This document shows, piece by piece, positions 25,768 through 33,275 of a DNA stretch of 33,275 nucleotides. The notes under the pieces are model-generated. The model made no database searches. It had not been told where the DNA came from and worked only from the letters and a program-made list of their open reading frames with translations. Each line of letters opens with the position of its first letter. Positions within the stretch are counted from its first letter, which is position 1. The translations under genes and the position numbers were made by a program. The stretch comes from Pirellulales bacterium (GTDB lineage: Bacteria > Planctomycetota > Planctomycetia > Pirellulales > Thermoguttaceae): the NCBI GenBank assembly GCA_016933425.1, contig JAFGAY010000168.1:1-33275 (forward strand). The letters are read 5' to 3'.

Positions 25768-27090
25768 ATGGGAGAAGCCAAGAAGCACGGCGGGTGGCTG
25801 ACCTTGGCCATTGGCGGGGCGATTGTGCTGGCGATTGGACTGGCCATGGTGGCGCCCCGGGCGGCCATGGGATTCGAGTTGGGGGGCACGATCTTCTTGA
25901 ACTTGCTCAAGATGCTGGTCGTGCCGTTGGTGGTTTGCTCGGTGAGTTGCGGCATCTTTGGGCTGGGCGACATTCGCCGGCTGGGCAAACCGGCCGCCGC
26001 AACGCTAGGCTATTACCTGGCCACCACGCTGCTGGCCGTATTGCTGGGGCTTGCGTTGGTCAATGCGATTCGGCCGGGTGTCGGCGCCGAGTTGTCGCAA
26101 AAGCCGCAAGACGTTACGGAAACCCAACGGAAAATCGGCGATTACCTGGCCGACGAGGTCCACGTGCCGCGCGACCACGTGGCCACGTTGCTCGGCGAGG
26201 AAAAAACCGAAGAGCACCGCGTCGGCCTGATCGCGCGGAACCTGGTTTTGTCGCTATTCACGGACAATTTGTTCCGCTCGGCGTTGGAAATGAACCTGCT
26301 GCCGCTGATCGTGTTCAGCATCATTTTCGCGGGCGTGCTGACGACGTTGCCGGGGGTCGAGGGGCTCAAATCGGTCATCGAACAGACCAACGCGGCGTTG
26401 ATGGCGCTGGTCGCGTTGTTGATGTACGTCGCGCCGGTGGGCATTTTTTGCCTCGTCGCCGCGCAGTTTGGCGAGGCCCAGGCCCAGGGCCACTTTGGGC
26501 ACGTTCTTCAACAGACCGGTTGGTATGTCGTGACCGTGCTCGTGGGCCTGGCGATTCACGCGCTGGTCGTGCTGCCGGCGATCCTGTTTTTCTTTACGGG
26601 CCGCAATCCGTATCGGTTTCTTTTGCAGATGTCGCAAGCCCTGCTGACGGCGTTCAGCACGGCCAGTTCGACGGCTACCTTGCCGATTACGATGGAATGC
26701 ACGGAAAAGAACGCCGGCGTATCGCGGCAGTCGGCCGAGTTCGTCCTGCCGCTGGGCGCGACGATCAACATGGACGGGACGGCGCTCTACGAAGCCGTGG
26801 CGGCCATTTTCATGGCCCAGGCGCTGGGCATCGACATGCCGCCGGTCAAACAGGCGATCGTCGCGTTGACCGCCACGCTGGCCGCGATCGGAGCGGCCGG
26901 AATCCCGCAGGCGGGTCTGGTCACCATGGTGATCGTGCTGACGGCCGTGGGAATTCCCATCGAATATATCGGGCTGATCCTGAGCGTCGATTGGTTCCTG
27001 GACCGCTTCCGCACGGCGGTGAACTGTTTTGGCGACGCCTGCGGGGCTGCCGTGGTCGAAAGAACGATGCCGGCCGGCGAAGTGACGTAG
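25768..27090 (+). CDS. Dicarboxylate/amino acid:cation symporter (DAACS family)
   Basis: 440 residues from the ATG at 25768, with GGGAG 7 bases upstream; the frame is open further upstream inside the preceding gene. It is a sodium- or proton-coupled importer of glutamate, aspartate or C4-dicarboxylates in the cytoplasmic membrane (GltP/DctA/GltPh fold). The diagnostic hairpin-1 serine motif AFSTASSTATLPITMECTE is present, as is LPLGATINMDGTALYEAVAA with the conserved NMDGT of the substrate and cation site. The GIPQAGLVTMVIVLTAVG and DWFLDRFRTAVNCFGDACGA blocks carry the conserved D-x2-R-T-x2-N-x3-D of the last helix. The loop at about residues 115-160 is longer and more charged than usual. 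Substrate preference cannot be assigned. Confidence 0.95.
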   Translation: MGEAKKHGGWLTLAIGGAIVLAIGLAMVAPRAAMGFELGGTIFLNLLKMLVVPLVVCSVSCGIFGLGDIRRLGKPAAATLGYYLATTLLAVLLGLALVNAIRPGVGAELSQKPQDVTETQRKIGDYLADEVHVPRDHVATLLGEEKTEEHRVGLIARNLVLSLFTDNLFRSALEMNLLPLIVFSIIFAGVLTTLPGVEGLKSVIEQTNAALMALVALLMYVAPVGIFCLVAAQFGEAQAQGHFGHVLQQTGWYVVTVLVGLAIHALVVLPAILFFFTGRNPYRFLLQMSQALLTAFSTASSTATLPITMECTEKNAGVSRQSAEFVLPLGATINMDGTALYEAVAAIFMAQALGIDMPPVKQAIVALTATLAAIGAAGIPQAGLVTMVIVLTAVGIPIEYIGLILSVDWFLDRFRTAVNCFGDACGAAVVERTMPAGEVT

Positions 27091-27108
27091 GCCGTCTGAT
27101 TGCACGAC

Positions 27109-27130
27109 GTAGGCCGGGTCATGACCCGGC
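27109..27130. repeat. gccgggtcatgacccggc palindrome
   Basis: A perfect palindrome (27113-27130) preceded by gtag, 18 bases after the symporter stop. Related copies lie at 10024-10042 (partial) and 30824-30841 (variant loop). Confidence 0.8.
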
Positions 27131-27210
27131 AATTACATCGAAGGCGCCGAGTCGCAACCGGGACACGCTCAATGACGTAAGGGCGCGTATGCAAGGATCA
27201 AGGAGCCATG

Positions 27211-27232
27211 TGTCAGGCACAGCCTGACCTAC
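27211..27232. repeat. 22-bp repeat copy (tgtcaggcacagcctgacct family)
   Basis: An exact copy of the 22-mer at 9781-9802 and 12762-12783, lying between the convergent symporter and DUF1573 genes. Confidence 0.85.
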
Positions 27233-27259
27233 CGATCGGTAGATGCCCGCGAGGCGTCA

Positions 27260-28255
27260 TTAATTCGATGGATCGGCCACCACGGCGAAGGCGGGCAGTT
27301 CGGTGCCGCCGTTGCCCAGGTCGGTCTGAATGTGGATCGTTTGGGCGATTTTTCCCTTCTGGTTACCGCCAACGAACGTGACGGGCACCAGGTGCCAATT
27401 CTTGGCTTCCGAATTGTTTGTCTTGCCGAATTGGAACGAATGGTCCTTGCAATCGACCGAGAGAATCTTGAACGGTTTCTTGGCGCGGAGAACAACCTGT
27501 TTCTGGACTTTCTCGCCCGGCTGAACCACGCCGAGAAACAGCGGAGCGGGACTGATCGTGAGGTCGGAAACGACCTGGCCCTCGACCAGGACGGGCACCT
27601 GGCTCATCTGTTGATCGTTGGTGACGAGCATGAGATGGTCGCGCAGGTAGCCGGCCGGAGTTTTGGGATCGATTCGCACAACCAGGTCGTAAGAAACTTG
27701 CCCGCCGTAATCGCGGCCGTTGACCGCCTTACCGGAGACGTAGGGGTTGTCGCTGCGCACGTCGACGATGCGCCAGTCGCTTCCGCCGGAGTGGCTGACG
27801 GCGATTTTCTTCTCGATCGCCCGGCCCTGATCGACCTCGCCCAACACGACGCTGCCCGGCTCGAGAACCAGGTCGCTTCGGATGTAGACGGTGTCGTGCA
27901 ACTGGACCTCGGCGTAATAGGGTTTGTCAAAAGTTACCGTGAGCGTGGCGCTGCGATTACCCCAAAATGATTGGGTGTTGATCGTGGCGATAATCGCGCC
28001 GGTTTCGTAGGTTTTCAGCGTTTCCTTTTCGACCCGAACCTGGGTGCATCCGCAGCTCGACCGGACCCCCGCGATATGGACGTCTTCGAGGTAGGGGTTT
28101 TTGAGATTGAATTTGAATTCGGCCTTGGCGCCTCGGGCCACGGTGCCAAAATCGTGTTTTGTGGTCTCGAACATGTCGGCCGCCCAATGGTCGGCCAGAG
28201 CCGGCGCGGCGTGGAAAACCACGAGGATCAGCATGAGAATCATCGAACGACGCAT
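27260..28255 (-). CDS. Secreted DUF1573-domain protein
   Basis: 331 residues from the ATG at 28255. GGGAGGT on the coding strand (28262-28268) lies 6 bases upstream and fixes this start. A signal peptide occupies residues 1-21 (MRRSMILMLILVVFHAAPALA). The DUF1573 domain follows: HDFGTVARGAKAEFKFNLKN, then SSCGCTQVRVE with Cys68 and Cys70, the conserved CGC motif of the family. A second Ig-like beta domain (residues about 145-240) and a third (about 245-331, with SVDCKDHSF) resemble ASH-type folds. DUF1573 proteins are common in planctomycetes and Bacteroidetes; their role is not established. The gene is monocistronic and convergent with the symporter. Confidence 0.9.
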   Translation of the reverse strand: MRRSMILMLILVVFHAAPALADHWAADMFETTKHDFGTVARGAKAEFKFNLKNPYLEDVHIAGVRSSCGCTQVRVEKETLKTYETGAIIATINTQSFWGNRSATLTVTFDKPYYAEVQLHDTVYIRSDLVLEPGSVVLGEVDQGRAIEKKIAVSHSGGSDWRIVDVRSDNPYVSGKAVNGRDYGGQVSYDLVVRIDPKTPAGYLRDHLMLVTNDQQMSQVPVLVEGQVVSDLTISPAPLFLGVVQPGEKVQKQVVLRAKKPFKILSVDCKDHSFQFGKTNNSEAKNWHLVPVTFVGGNQKGKIAQTIHIQTDLGNGGTELPAFAVVADPSN

Positions 28256-28261
28256 GAGAAG

Positions 28262-28268
28262 ACCTCCC
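28262..28268 (-). promoter_or_regulatory. Shine-Dalgarno site of the DUF1573 gene
   Basis: The minus strand reads GGGAGGT here, 6 bases before the ATG at 28255. It excludes the longer upstream extension of the frame. Confidence 0.75.
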
Positions 28269-28926
28269 GCGTTGTCATGTTGCACTGAGCTAGTCGCATG
28301 GAGCCTTGCTTTCTGGCGCGGAAAGGCCGATTCACGCGGGCCTTCCGCCGGCTCCACCCCCTTGTCTGTTACCGTCAAAGATGCCAATCCCGGACTGCTC
28401 CTGCGAAGGACGCGGGTCAGCATGTCCAAATCTAAGACTAGGATAGGATGCTGTCAATTTCACTTTCTTGCTATTGTGCCGCTTGTCGAGCCAACGATCG
28501 ATGCGCGCACGGCATAAACCCGATTGCCGGAACCTGACGCGGTTTTCCACGATGACATTTTCCAACTTGGTTGTTGCCGCGCGACGACATTTTCGGCAAA
28601 CCACTGGCGAGCTTTCGACCCGGCGTCAAATTCAACATAATCCACAAGGTCGACGGCCGACCGCCTTCCGAAGTCCGGTCGTTCGCGCATCGAATCGACG
28701 GTGATTCCCGTGGCCATGTTTCCCAGGTTGAAAAACCAATGCTACCGCAAGTCGGAAGGCGCCGCCCGCGGTTGCCAAGTTGTCTCGGACAAACCAATGG
28801 CGTCGCCCGCTTCACACTCCTGCCACGATTTCATGGGAATTATAGGGATGCGGCCAAGAGTCGGAGTGATGAGTGCCCCAAGGTCAATTTGTGTCTCCTC
28901 TGGATAGCTCATGCTGGAAACGGCGG

Positions 28927-28970
28927 ACGCGACGGAGCGCATCCCTCCAAAGGGTCATGCTCCGTCGCGT
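28927..28970. ncRNA. Strong hairpin, possible structured RNA or terminator-like palindrome
   Basis: The 12-bp arms acgcgacggagc (28927-28938) and gctccgtcgcgt (28959-28970) are perfect reverse complements. The 20-base loop contains a second small stem, ccct/aggg. A further mini-hairpin (gtcatgtatgac) follows at 28973-28984. No long T-run follows. No RNA family is recognised, and it may only be a palindromic repeat. Confidence 0.3.
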
Positions 28971-29181
28971 TTGTCATGTATGACGGATACACCCCGAGAA
29001 GACGCATACACCCGAGAAATGGACCGGAGTCATGGAGCAAGACATCCCTCGCATAAGGGGCTTTTTCTCCCCTTTCCGTGAATCCCCGATCGGGTTCCGA
29101 CGTTTTGTCGACGACAGGACAAGTACGGGTCGGTATTCTGGCTTTCCGAGTGAAGCGGTCCAAATCCGGCCCGGGGAACCA

Positions 29182-29211
29182 TTGCCAAAGTGGCCCATGA
29201 TCCGGTACCAT
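29182..29211 (+). promoter_or_regulatory. Weak candidate promoter for the ffh cluster
   Basis: TTGCCA (29182-29187; 5 of 6 consensus), an 18-base spacer, then TACCAT (29206-29211; 4 of 6). It lies about 113 bases upstream of the ffh ATG. Consensus matching only. Confidence 0.25.
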
Positions 29212-29323
29212 ATGGGTTTACCTTTTTTCGGCCCTTTGGCACCGGCTCGTCGGTCGGCCGCCGGCGCGCGAGCGTGGCGGTTTGGCCGTCGTGATGCGCG
29301 CCGCTTGGTAGATCGTCCTAGCG

Positions 29324-30802
29324 ATGTTTGAATCCCTGCAACAAGGCCTTACGTCGGCCCTGAAAACGATTCGCGGTCACGCCAAGCTGACCGAATCGAA
29401 CATGCGCGACGGCTTGCGTCTGGTTCGCCAGGCGTTGCTGGAAGCGGACGTGAGCTTGCCGGTTGTCAAGGATTTCATGGACCGGCTCACCGAGCAGGCG
29501 TTGGGCGAAAAGGTCCTCACGTCGTTGCGGCCCGAGGAACACCTGGTCGGCATCGTCCACCAGGAATTGATCAACCTGATGGGGCCGGTCGACCATTCGT
29601 TGCACCTGCGCGAAGGCGTAACGGTTTTGATGCTTTGCGGTCTTCAGGGGTCGGGCAAAACGACGACGTGCGGCAAGCTGGGCCGGATGATCCGCGAGCG
29701 AGGCAAGCAGCCGTTGCTCGTGGCGGCCGATCTCCAGCGGCCCGCGGCCATCGACCAGTTGGCCGTGCTGGGCGAGCAGTTGGGCTTGCCGGTCTACACC
29801 GACAAGAGCCAGAGCGACCCGGTACAGGTGTGCAACGACGCGGTTCGCCATGCGAAACAGATTGGGGCCGACGTGGCCATTTTGGACACGGCGGGCCGGT
29901 TGCACATCGACGACGAGTTGATGGCCCAATTGGAGCGGATCGACCGCCAGTGCAATCCCGGGCAGATATACCTGGTGGTCGACGCGATGACCGGCCAGGA
30001 CGCCGTCAACAGCGCCAAGGCGTTCAACGACGCGTTGGAGCTCGACGGCGTGATCATGACCAAGCTCGACGGCGACGCCCGGGGCGGAGCCGCCCTGTCG
30101 GTCAAGGCCGTGGCCGACGTGCCGATCAAGTTCATCGGCACGGGCGAGCACCTCGACGCCCTCGAGGAATTCCATCCCGACCGCATGGCCGGGCGAATCC
30201 TGGGCATGGGCGACATCGTCACCTTGGTCGAACAAGCCCAGCAAAAGTTCGACCAGGAGGAAATGGTCCGGCAGCAGGCCCGGCTCGCCAAGGGCGAGTT
30301 TACCCTGGACGACATGAAAAAGATGTTCGGCCAGCTTAAGCGGCTGGGATCCCTGGGCAAGCTGGCCAGCATGATCCCGGGCATGGGCCAAATGGCCGAG
30401 GTAATGGGCAACGTCGAGACCGAGAAAGGGATGAAGCGGACGCTGGGAATCATCGACTCGATGACGGCCGAGGAACGCCGCAATCCCAAGGGAACGATCG
30501 ACCAAAGCCGCCGCCGCCGCATCGCCGCGGGAGCGGGCGTCGAACCAAACGAGGTCAACGACCTGGTCAAACAGTTCGACGTCATGGCCGGTATGATGAA
30601 GCAAATGTCGGGCATGGGCCGGCGCGGCCAGTCGCGCATGATGCAAGACATGATTCGCCAGGGAATGCTCAATCCCGACGGAAAACTCTCGAAAAAGAAG
30701 ATCGGAACCGGCAAGCGTCTCTCGCCCCAGGAACGAGCCAAAATGAAAAAAATCCGCGAGAGGGAAAAAAGGCGAAAGCGGCGGGAGGATCGAAAGAAAT
30801 AA
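29324..30802 (+). CDS. ffh: Signal recognition particle GTPase Ffh (SRP54)
   Basis: 492 residues, slightly long because of a basic C-terminal tail. With 4.5S RNA it binds signal and membrane-anchor sequences on ribosomes and delivers them to FtsY and SecYEG. N domain at residues 1-95; G domain with P-loop [10 protein letters not shown] (106-115), [35 protein letters not shown] and [15 protein letters not shown] domain from about residue 325 ([18 protein letters not shown], then the RNA-binding [11 protein letters not shown] and Met-rich [20 protein letters not shown]). The extreme C-terminus is Lys/Arg-rich ([18 protein letters not shown]). No Shine-Dalgarno site precedes the ATG. It is first in the ffh-rpsP-trmD-rplS-yraN cluster. 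Confidence 0.98.
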   Translation: MFESLQQGLTSALKTIRGHAKLTESNMRDGLRLVRQALLEADVSLPVVKDFMDRLTEQALGEKVLTSLRPEEHLVGIVHQELINLMGPVDHSLHLREGVTVLMLCGLQGSGKTTTCGKLGRMIRERGKQPLLVAADLQRPAAIDQLAVLGEQLGLPVYTDKSQSDPVQVCNDAVRHAKQIGADVAILDTAGRLHIDDELMAQLERIDRQCNPGQIYLVVDAMTGQDAVNSAKAFNDALELDGVIMTKLDGDARGGAALSVKAVADVPIKFIGTGEHLDALEEFHPDRMAGRILGMGDIVTLVEQAQQKFDQEEMVRQQARLAKGEFTLDDMKKMFGQLKRLGSLGKLASMIPGMGQMAEVMGNVETEKGMKRTLGIIDSMTAEERRNPKGTIDQSRRRRIAAGAGVEPNEVNDLVKQFDVMAGMMKQMSGMGRRGQSRMMQDMIRQGMLNPDGKLSKKKIGTGKRLSPQERAKMKKIREREKRRKRREDRKK

Positions 30803-30823
30803 TCCATGGGCAGCAGTCCATGG

Positions 30824-30841
30824 GCCGGGTCGCAACCCGGC
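30824..30841. repeat. gccgggt-cgca-acccggc hairpin
   Basis: A 7-bp perfect stem with loop cgca, 22 bases after the ffh stop. It is a variant of the palindrome at 27109-27130. It could attenuate read-through into rpsP. Confidence 0.65.
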
Positions 30842-30905
30842 ACGCGAAGAAACCAATTAACCAGGAGTTTTGAGGGTGGGCGCGGCTCACCATGATTTTT
30901 CGGAC

Positions 30906-30910
30906 AAGGA
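30906..30910 (+). promoter_or_regulatory. Shine-Dalgarno site deciding the rpsP GTG start
   Basis: AGGAG lies 7 bases before GTG 30918, which begins the conserved S16 N-terminus (VAVRIRMKKFGRKHRPFFRI). It argues against the longer frame from 30870. Confidence 0.8.
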
Positions 30911-30917
30911 GTATTAC

Positions 30918-31319
30918 GTGGCAGTACGCATTCGGATGAAAAAGTTTGGTCGGAAGCACCGTCCGTTTTTCCGCATTTGCGCGATCGACCAGCACGCCTC
31001 GCGAAACGCTCGGGTGCTCGAGGAATTGGGCACTTACGACCCGATGGTTCCCGAGGTTGACGCCCGGGCGATCCTCAAGGGCGAGCGAATCCAGTATTGG
31101 CTGGGCGTCGGCGCGTTGCCGTCGGACAAGGTGGGCGTGTTGATCAAGAAGTACGGCCCCCAGGGAACGCGGCTGGTCGAGCAGAGCGCGGCGCTGGCTC
31201 GTCTAGCGCAACAGCGGAGCCGGCCCGAGCCGCCGACGGTGATGCCGAAGCCGAGGAAGGCCGAAGCGGCCCCGGCGGACGAACCGGCGGAAGCAGCGCC
31301 CGAGCAGGACGGCGAGTGA
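30918..31319 (+). CDS. rpsP: 30S ribosomal protein S16
   Basis: 133 residues from a GTG start. The core (residues 1-85) has the S16 pattern AVRIRMKKFGRKHRPFFRIC, NARVLEELGTYDPM, ERIQYWLGVGALPSDKV and LIKKYG. It binds 16S rRNA early in small-subunit assembly. After about residue 95 the protein continues into an Arg/Pro then Ala/Glu/Pro-rich tail (KAEAAPADEPAEAAPEQDGE), an extension absent from E. coli S16 (82 residues). trmD follows after 7 bases. The usual intervening rimM is missing. Confidence 0.96.
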   Translation: MAVRIRMKKFGRKHRPFFRICAIDQHASRNARVLEELGTYDPMVPEVDARAILKGERIQYWLGVGALPSDKVGVLIKKYGPQGTRLVEQSAALARLAQQRSRPEPPTVMPKPRKAEAAPADEPAEAAPEQDGE

Positions 31320-31326
31320 GCCCGCG

Positions 31327-32010
31327 ATGCGATTTGACGTGCTGACCTTGTTTCCCGGGATATTTTCCGGGTACATGGGCGAAAGCGTGCTGGCCAAGGC
31401 GATCGATCGCGGGTTGATCGACGTGCGGCTGCACGACATTCGCGACTGGACGACCGACAAGCATCACACGGTCGACGATCGGCCGTTTGGCGGCGGGCCG
31501 GGAATGGTTTTGAAGGTTGAGCCGGTCGTCGAGTGCGTCGAGGCGGTTCGCCGGCAGGACGACGAACCGGGCCACCTGGTGATGTTGACGCCCCAGGGGC
31601 GGCAGCTCAACCAGGCGATGGTGGAACAACTGGCCTCGCGGCGGCGAATTCTGCTGCTGTGCGGCCGCTATGAAGGATTTGACGAGCGGATACGGACCAT
31701 CCTCGAGCCGGACGAGATTTCGCTAGGCGATTATATTCTCAACGGCGGCGAGGTGGCGGCCATGGCCGTGATCGAATCGGTGATTCGGCTGGTGCCGGGA
31801 GTGTTGGGCGACGAGGACAGCAGCGCCGGCGATTCGTTTTCGGGGCCGGACCGACTGCTCGAGTTCGCCCAGTATACGCGGCCGCGGGAATACCGGGGGC
31901 ACGTGGTGCCCGAGGTCCTCGTCAGCGGCGATCACCAGGCCGTTGACCGGTGGCGCGAGGAAAACCGCCGGCAGCGGACCCGACAACGCCGGGCCGATTT
32001 GGTGGAATGA
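31327..32010 (+). CDS. trmD: tRNA (guanine-37-N1)-methyltransferase
   Basis: 227 residues. It methylates G37 next to the anticodon using SAM, preventing +1 frameshifting. TrmD hallmarks of the SPOUT trefoil knot: MRFDVLTLFPGIFSGYMGES, DDRPFGGGPGMVLK, LCGRYEGFDERI, EISLGDYILNGGE with the catalytic-site loop, and a C-terminal domain with FAQYTRPREYRG and VLVSGDHQAVDRWR. The start lies 7 bases after rpsP, so it is certainly in the same operon, with no clear ribosome binding site of its own. Confidence 0.98.
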   Translation: MRFDVLTLFPGIFSGYMGESVLAKAIDRGLIDVRLHDIRDWTTDKHHTVDDRPFGGGPGMVLKVEPVVECVEAVRRQDDEPGHLVMLTPQGRQLNQAMVEQLASRRRILLLCGRYEGFDERIRTILEPDEISLGDYILNGGEVAAMAVIESVIRLVPGVLGDEDSSAGDSFSGPDRLLEFAQYTRPREYRGHVVPEVLVSGDHQAVDRWREENRRQRTRQRRADLVE

Positions 32011-32107
32011 ACGTGAAGCACGCGTCGGGCGTTGCCCGGCGAGAAAGAATACACGAACACGAGAACCCGTTGGGCGTTTTGCCCACTTTACATGAAGGGA
32101 AACGGAA

Positions 32108-32479
32108 ATGAGCGAAGAATTGATGAAAGTGGTCGAGAAGGCCAGCATGAAGGAGGAGGTTCCCTTCTTCGAGGTGGGCGACACGGTCGACGTTCACACG
32201 CGAATTCTTGAAGGCGAAAAGGAACGCATCCAGGTCTTCACGGGCGTGGTCATCGCGCGGAGCGGTTCGGGCACGCGCGAGATGTTCACTGTCCGGCGGA
32301 TCGTCCAGGGCGAGGGCGTCGAGCGGAAATTTCCGTTGCACGGCCCGCGGATCGCCAAAATCGAAGTGCAGCGTTCGGGCGTGGTTCGTCGGGCGAAGCT
32401 CTATTACCTCCGCGACCGCGTCGGCAAGGGAACCAAGCTGAAGGAACGGCGAACGGATCAGGACCGGAAAGGCTCCTGA
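32108..32479 (+). CDS. rplS: 50S ribosomal protein L19
   Basis: 123 residues, normal length. Conserved L19 features: [59 protein letters not shown] and [20 protein letters not shown]. It sits at the 30S-50S interface. AAGGGA lies 7 bases before the ATG. A small hairpin tgggc/gccca lies in the trmD-rplS gap (about 32070-32085) and might be part of a leader, though autoregulation is not established from sequence. Confidence 0.98.
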   Translation: MSEELMKVVEKASMKEEVPFFEVGDTVDVHTRILEGEKERIQVFTGVVIARSGSGTREMFTVRRIVQGEGVERKFPLHGPRIAKIEVQRSGVVRRAKLYYLRDRVGKGTKLKERRTDQDRKGS

Positions 32480-32553
32480 CGTTTTTTGCGGCGATTGAAT
32501 TCTTTTCGTAACGCTTCAGGCGACTGAAGTGTTGCCTGGGATCGAAGTTGGTT

Positions 32554-32590
32554 GCCCTCACCCTACCCTCTCCCAAGGGGAAAGGGGACT
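32554..32590. repeat. Degenerate ccctctccc/ggggaaagggg repeat
   Basis: gccctcaccctaccctctcc followed by caaggggaaagggga is the inverted orientation of the repeat at 14213. It fills the rplS-yraN gap. Confidence 0.7.
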
Positions 32591-32621
32591 TTTACCACCG
32601 AAACGCGAGGGATGACCAACC

Positions 32622-33047
32622 ATGGGGCTTCTCGCGGTCTTGCGGCGTTGGTTTGATTGTTTGGCGCCGTCGAAATCGTTGGGGCTGCGTGGCGAGAAGG
32701 CGGCCGCGCGGCATCTCGCGCGGTTGGGCTATCGGATCGTCGGCCGCCGGGTTCAGTTGCCGTCGGGCGAATTGGACCTGGTGGCCCTGGACGGTCAAAC
32801 CATTGTGTTTGTCGAGGTAAAAACGCGCGAGAGCGATCTGCACGGTCACGCATCGGACGCGGTCACGCCGGCCAAGCAACGCCGGCTGACCCGATTGGCC
32901 GTGACCTTCCTGAAGCGCCACCGGCTTCACGACCACCCGGCGCGGTTCGACGTCGTGGCCGTAACCTGGCCGCCCGGCGGCAAACCGCGAATCGAACACT
33001 ACAAAAACGCCTTCGAGGCCGTGGGACGTGGAGAGTTTTACTCCTGA
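32622..33047 (+). CDS. YraN/UPF0102 family endonuclease-fold protein
   Basis: 141 residues. GLRGEKAAARHLARLGYRIV is the usual opening, followed by the restriction-endonuclease-like core GELDLVALDGQTIVFVEVKTR, where the E...D...E-x-K pattern supplies the presumed metal site. The C-terminal AKQRRLTRLAVTFLKRH and ARFDVVAV blocks also fit. The family is linked to Holliday-junction or recombination processing by fold only; its function is not established. It ends the ribosomal cluster, where yraN often follows rplS (usually after rnhB, absent here). Confidence 0.92.
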   Translation: MGLLAVLRRWFDCLAPSKSLGLRGEKAAARHLARLGYRIVGRRVQLPSGELDLVALDGQTIVFVEVKTRESDLHGHASDAVTPAKQRRLTRLAVTFLKRHRLHDHPARFDVVAVTWPPGGKPRIEHYKNAFEAVGRGEFYS

Positions 33048-33061
33048 AAAATAAGTCACCT

Positions 33062-33088
33062 TTCAGCCGAATGGTGGAAATCCTCGTT
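33062..33088. repeat. 27-bp dispersed repeat, copy 2
   Basis: Matches 2109-2135 at 26 of 27 positions in the same orientation. It follows the yraN stop by 14 bases. Confidence 0.75.
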
Positions 33089-33152
33089 CTACTGTTCAAG
33101 ATTGAAATCAACCGATAGTCTTGGCAAAAAGGCTGTTACGCGGTTCTTATCT

Positions 33153-33182
33153 ACCACGAAGATCTCGAAGCACACGAAGAAA
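33153..33182. repeat. Degenerate accacgaa...cacgaag repeat
   Basis: A weak member of the acgaaagac family, 18 bases ahead of the terminal repeat of the right-edge element. Confidence 0.5.
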
Positions 33183-33200
33183 CCTAAAACGCCAGAAGCT

Positions 33201-33275
33201 AATACTACAGCGCTACATTGAATCGTATTTCACCACGAAAGCACGAAAACGCGAAACAGCGGCAGATGAGATCAA
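33201..33275. mobile_element. Second MITE-like element, left end only (cut by the window edge)
   Basis: Begins with the same 15-bp terminal repeat as the element at 14273 (aatactacagcgcta). A similar spacer and an accacgaaagcacgaaaacg stretch follow. The interior aligns with the first copy through the gcggc segment. The right end lies outside the window. Confidence 0.55.

Larger units (their letters stand above)
28256..29323. other. One-kilobase gene-less region upstream of ffh
   Basis: No open frame here has a protein-like translation together with a start signal. Short minus-strand frames around 28460-28717 have somewhat protein-like stretches (SAVDLVDYVEFDAGSKARQW) and might be gene debris. 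The region contains a strong hairpin (28927-28970), a smaller one at 29055-29075 and a possible ffh promoter (29182-29211). It may encode a non-coding RNA, but none was recognised. Confidence 0.5.

Noticed and set aside
28460-28717. Small minus-strand protein gene or transposase fragment
   Set aside because: One stretch looks protein-like, but the continuation appears in another frame, there is no start signal and no family is recognised. It is kept only as possible debris in the intergenic entry.
29083-29181. tRNA-like fold with tccccga / ccgggga ends, a GGTCCAAATCC T-loop-like segment and a trailing ACCA
   Set aside because: The T-stem pairs poorly, the T-loop has an unusual base at position 55, and no D-loop GG or anticodon arm can be placed. 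Neither Ser/Leu nor Sec tRNA rules fit.

Overview
The window is GC-rich bacterial chromosome, most likely from a planctomycete of the Pirellulales type. This is inferred, not proven. It rests on the PQQ-like beta-propeller proteins with the planctomycete-style W-x-x-FRGP entry motif, a DUF1573 protein, a membrane protein opening with the planctomycete FTIGGML-type helix, long Ala/Pro/Lys tails on S16 and TopA, frequent absence of Shine-Dalgarno sites, and many short palindromic repeats between genes. No rRNA, tRNA, CRISPR array, phage gene or intact transposase was found.

Positions 368-11590 (all minus strand) form a redox island. Read in transcription order it holds: a possible tiny ORF, an anchored PQQ-like propeller, an anchored NHL propeller, a Tat-exported multi-[4Fe-4S] ferredoxin (NapG-like), a NapH/NosR-like membrane polyferredoxin, a second membrane-anchored PQQ-like propeller, a NuoE-NuoF fusion of the HydC/HydB (electron-bifurcating) type, and a GltD-like FAD/iron-sulfur protein with added NuoG-like [2Fe-2S] and [4Fe-4S] domains. 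The last protein has FAD-binding segments but no room for the NADPH-binding Rossmann domain. No hydrogenase, formate dehydrogenase or terminal reductase subunit is present. The island looks like a cytoplasmic NADH-oxidising flavin/Fe-S module paired with a membrane and extracytoplasmic electron module, and it is the best candidate here for an undescribed system.

Positions 12029-18421 hold a TylF-like methyltransferase, argG with a strong ribosome binding site, a 215-bp MITE-like element with terminal inverted repeats, a multi-pass membrane protein of unusual base composition, a Nudix hydrolase (ADP-ribose pyrophosphatase type), and a GAF/HD-GYP signalling protein. Positions 18562-28255 hold topA (minus) with four C-terminal repeats and a histone-like lysine tail, a large PpiD/SurA-like membrane-anchored protein (plus), a Pro/Ala-rich exported protein of unknown role just ahead of a dicarboxylate/amino-acid:cation symporter, and a secreted DUF1573 protein (minus).

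A gene-less kilobase (28256-29323) precedes the conserved translation/secretion cluster ffh-rpsP-trmD-rplS-yraN (29324-33047), which lacks rimM between rpsP and trmD. Gaps between genes are filled by at least ten families of dispersed repeats. Several are present in two to four copies within the window, and one supplies the C-terminal codons of two redox-island genes. The right edge cuts into a second copy of the MITE-like element.
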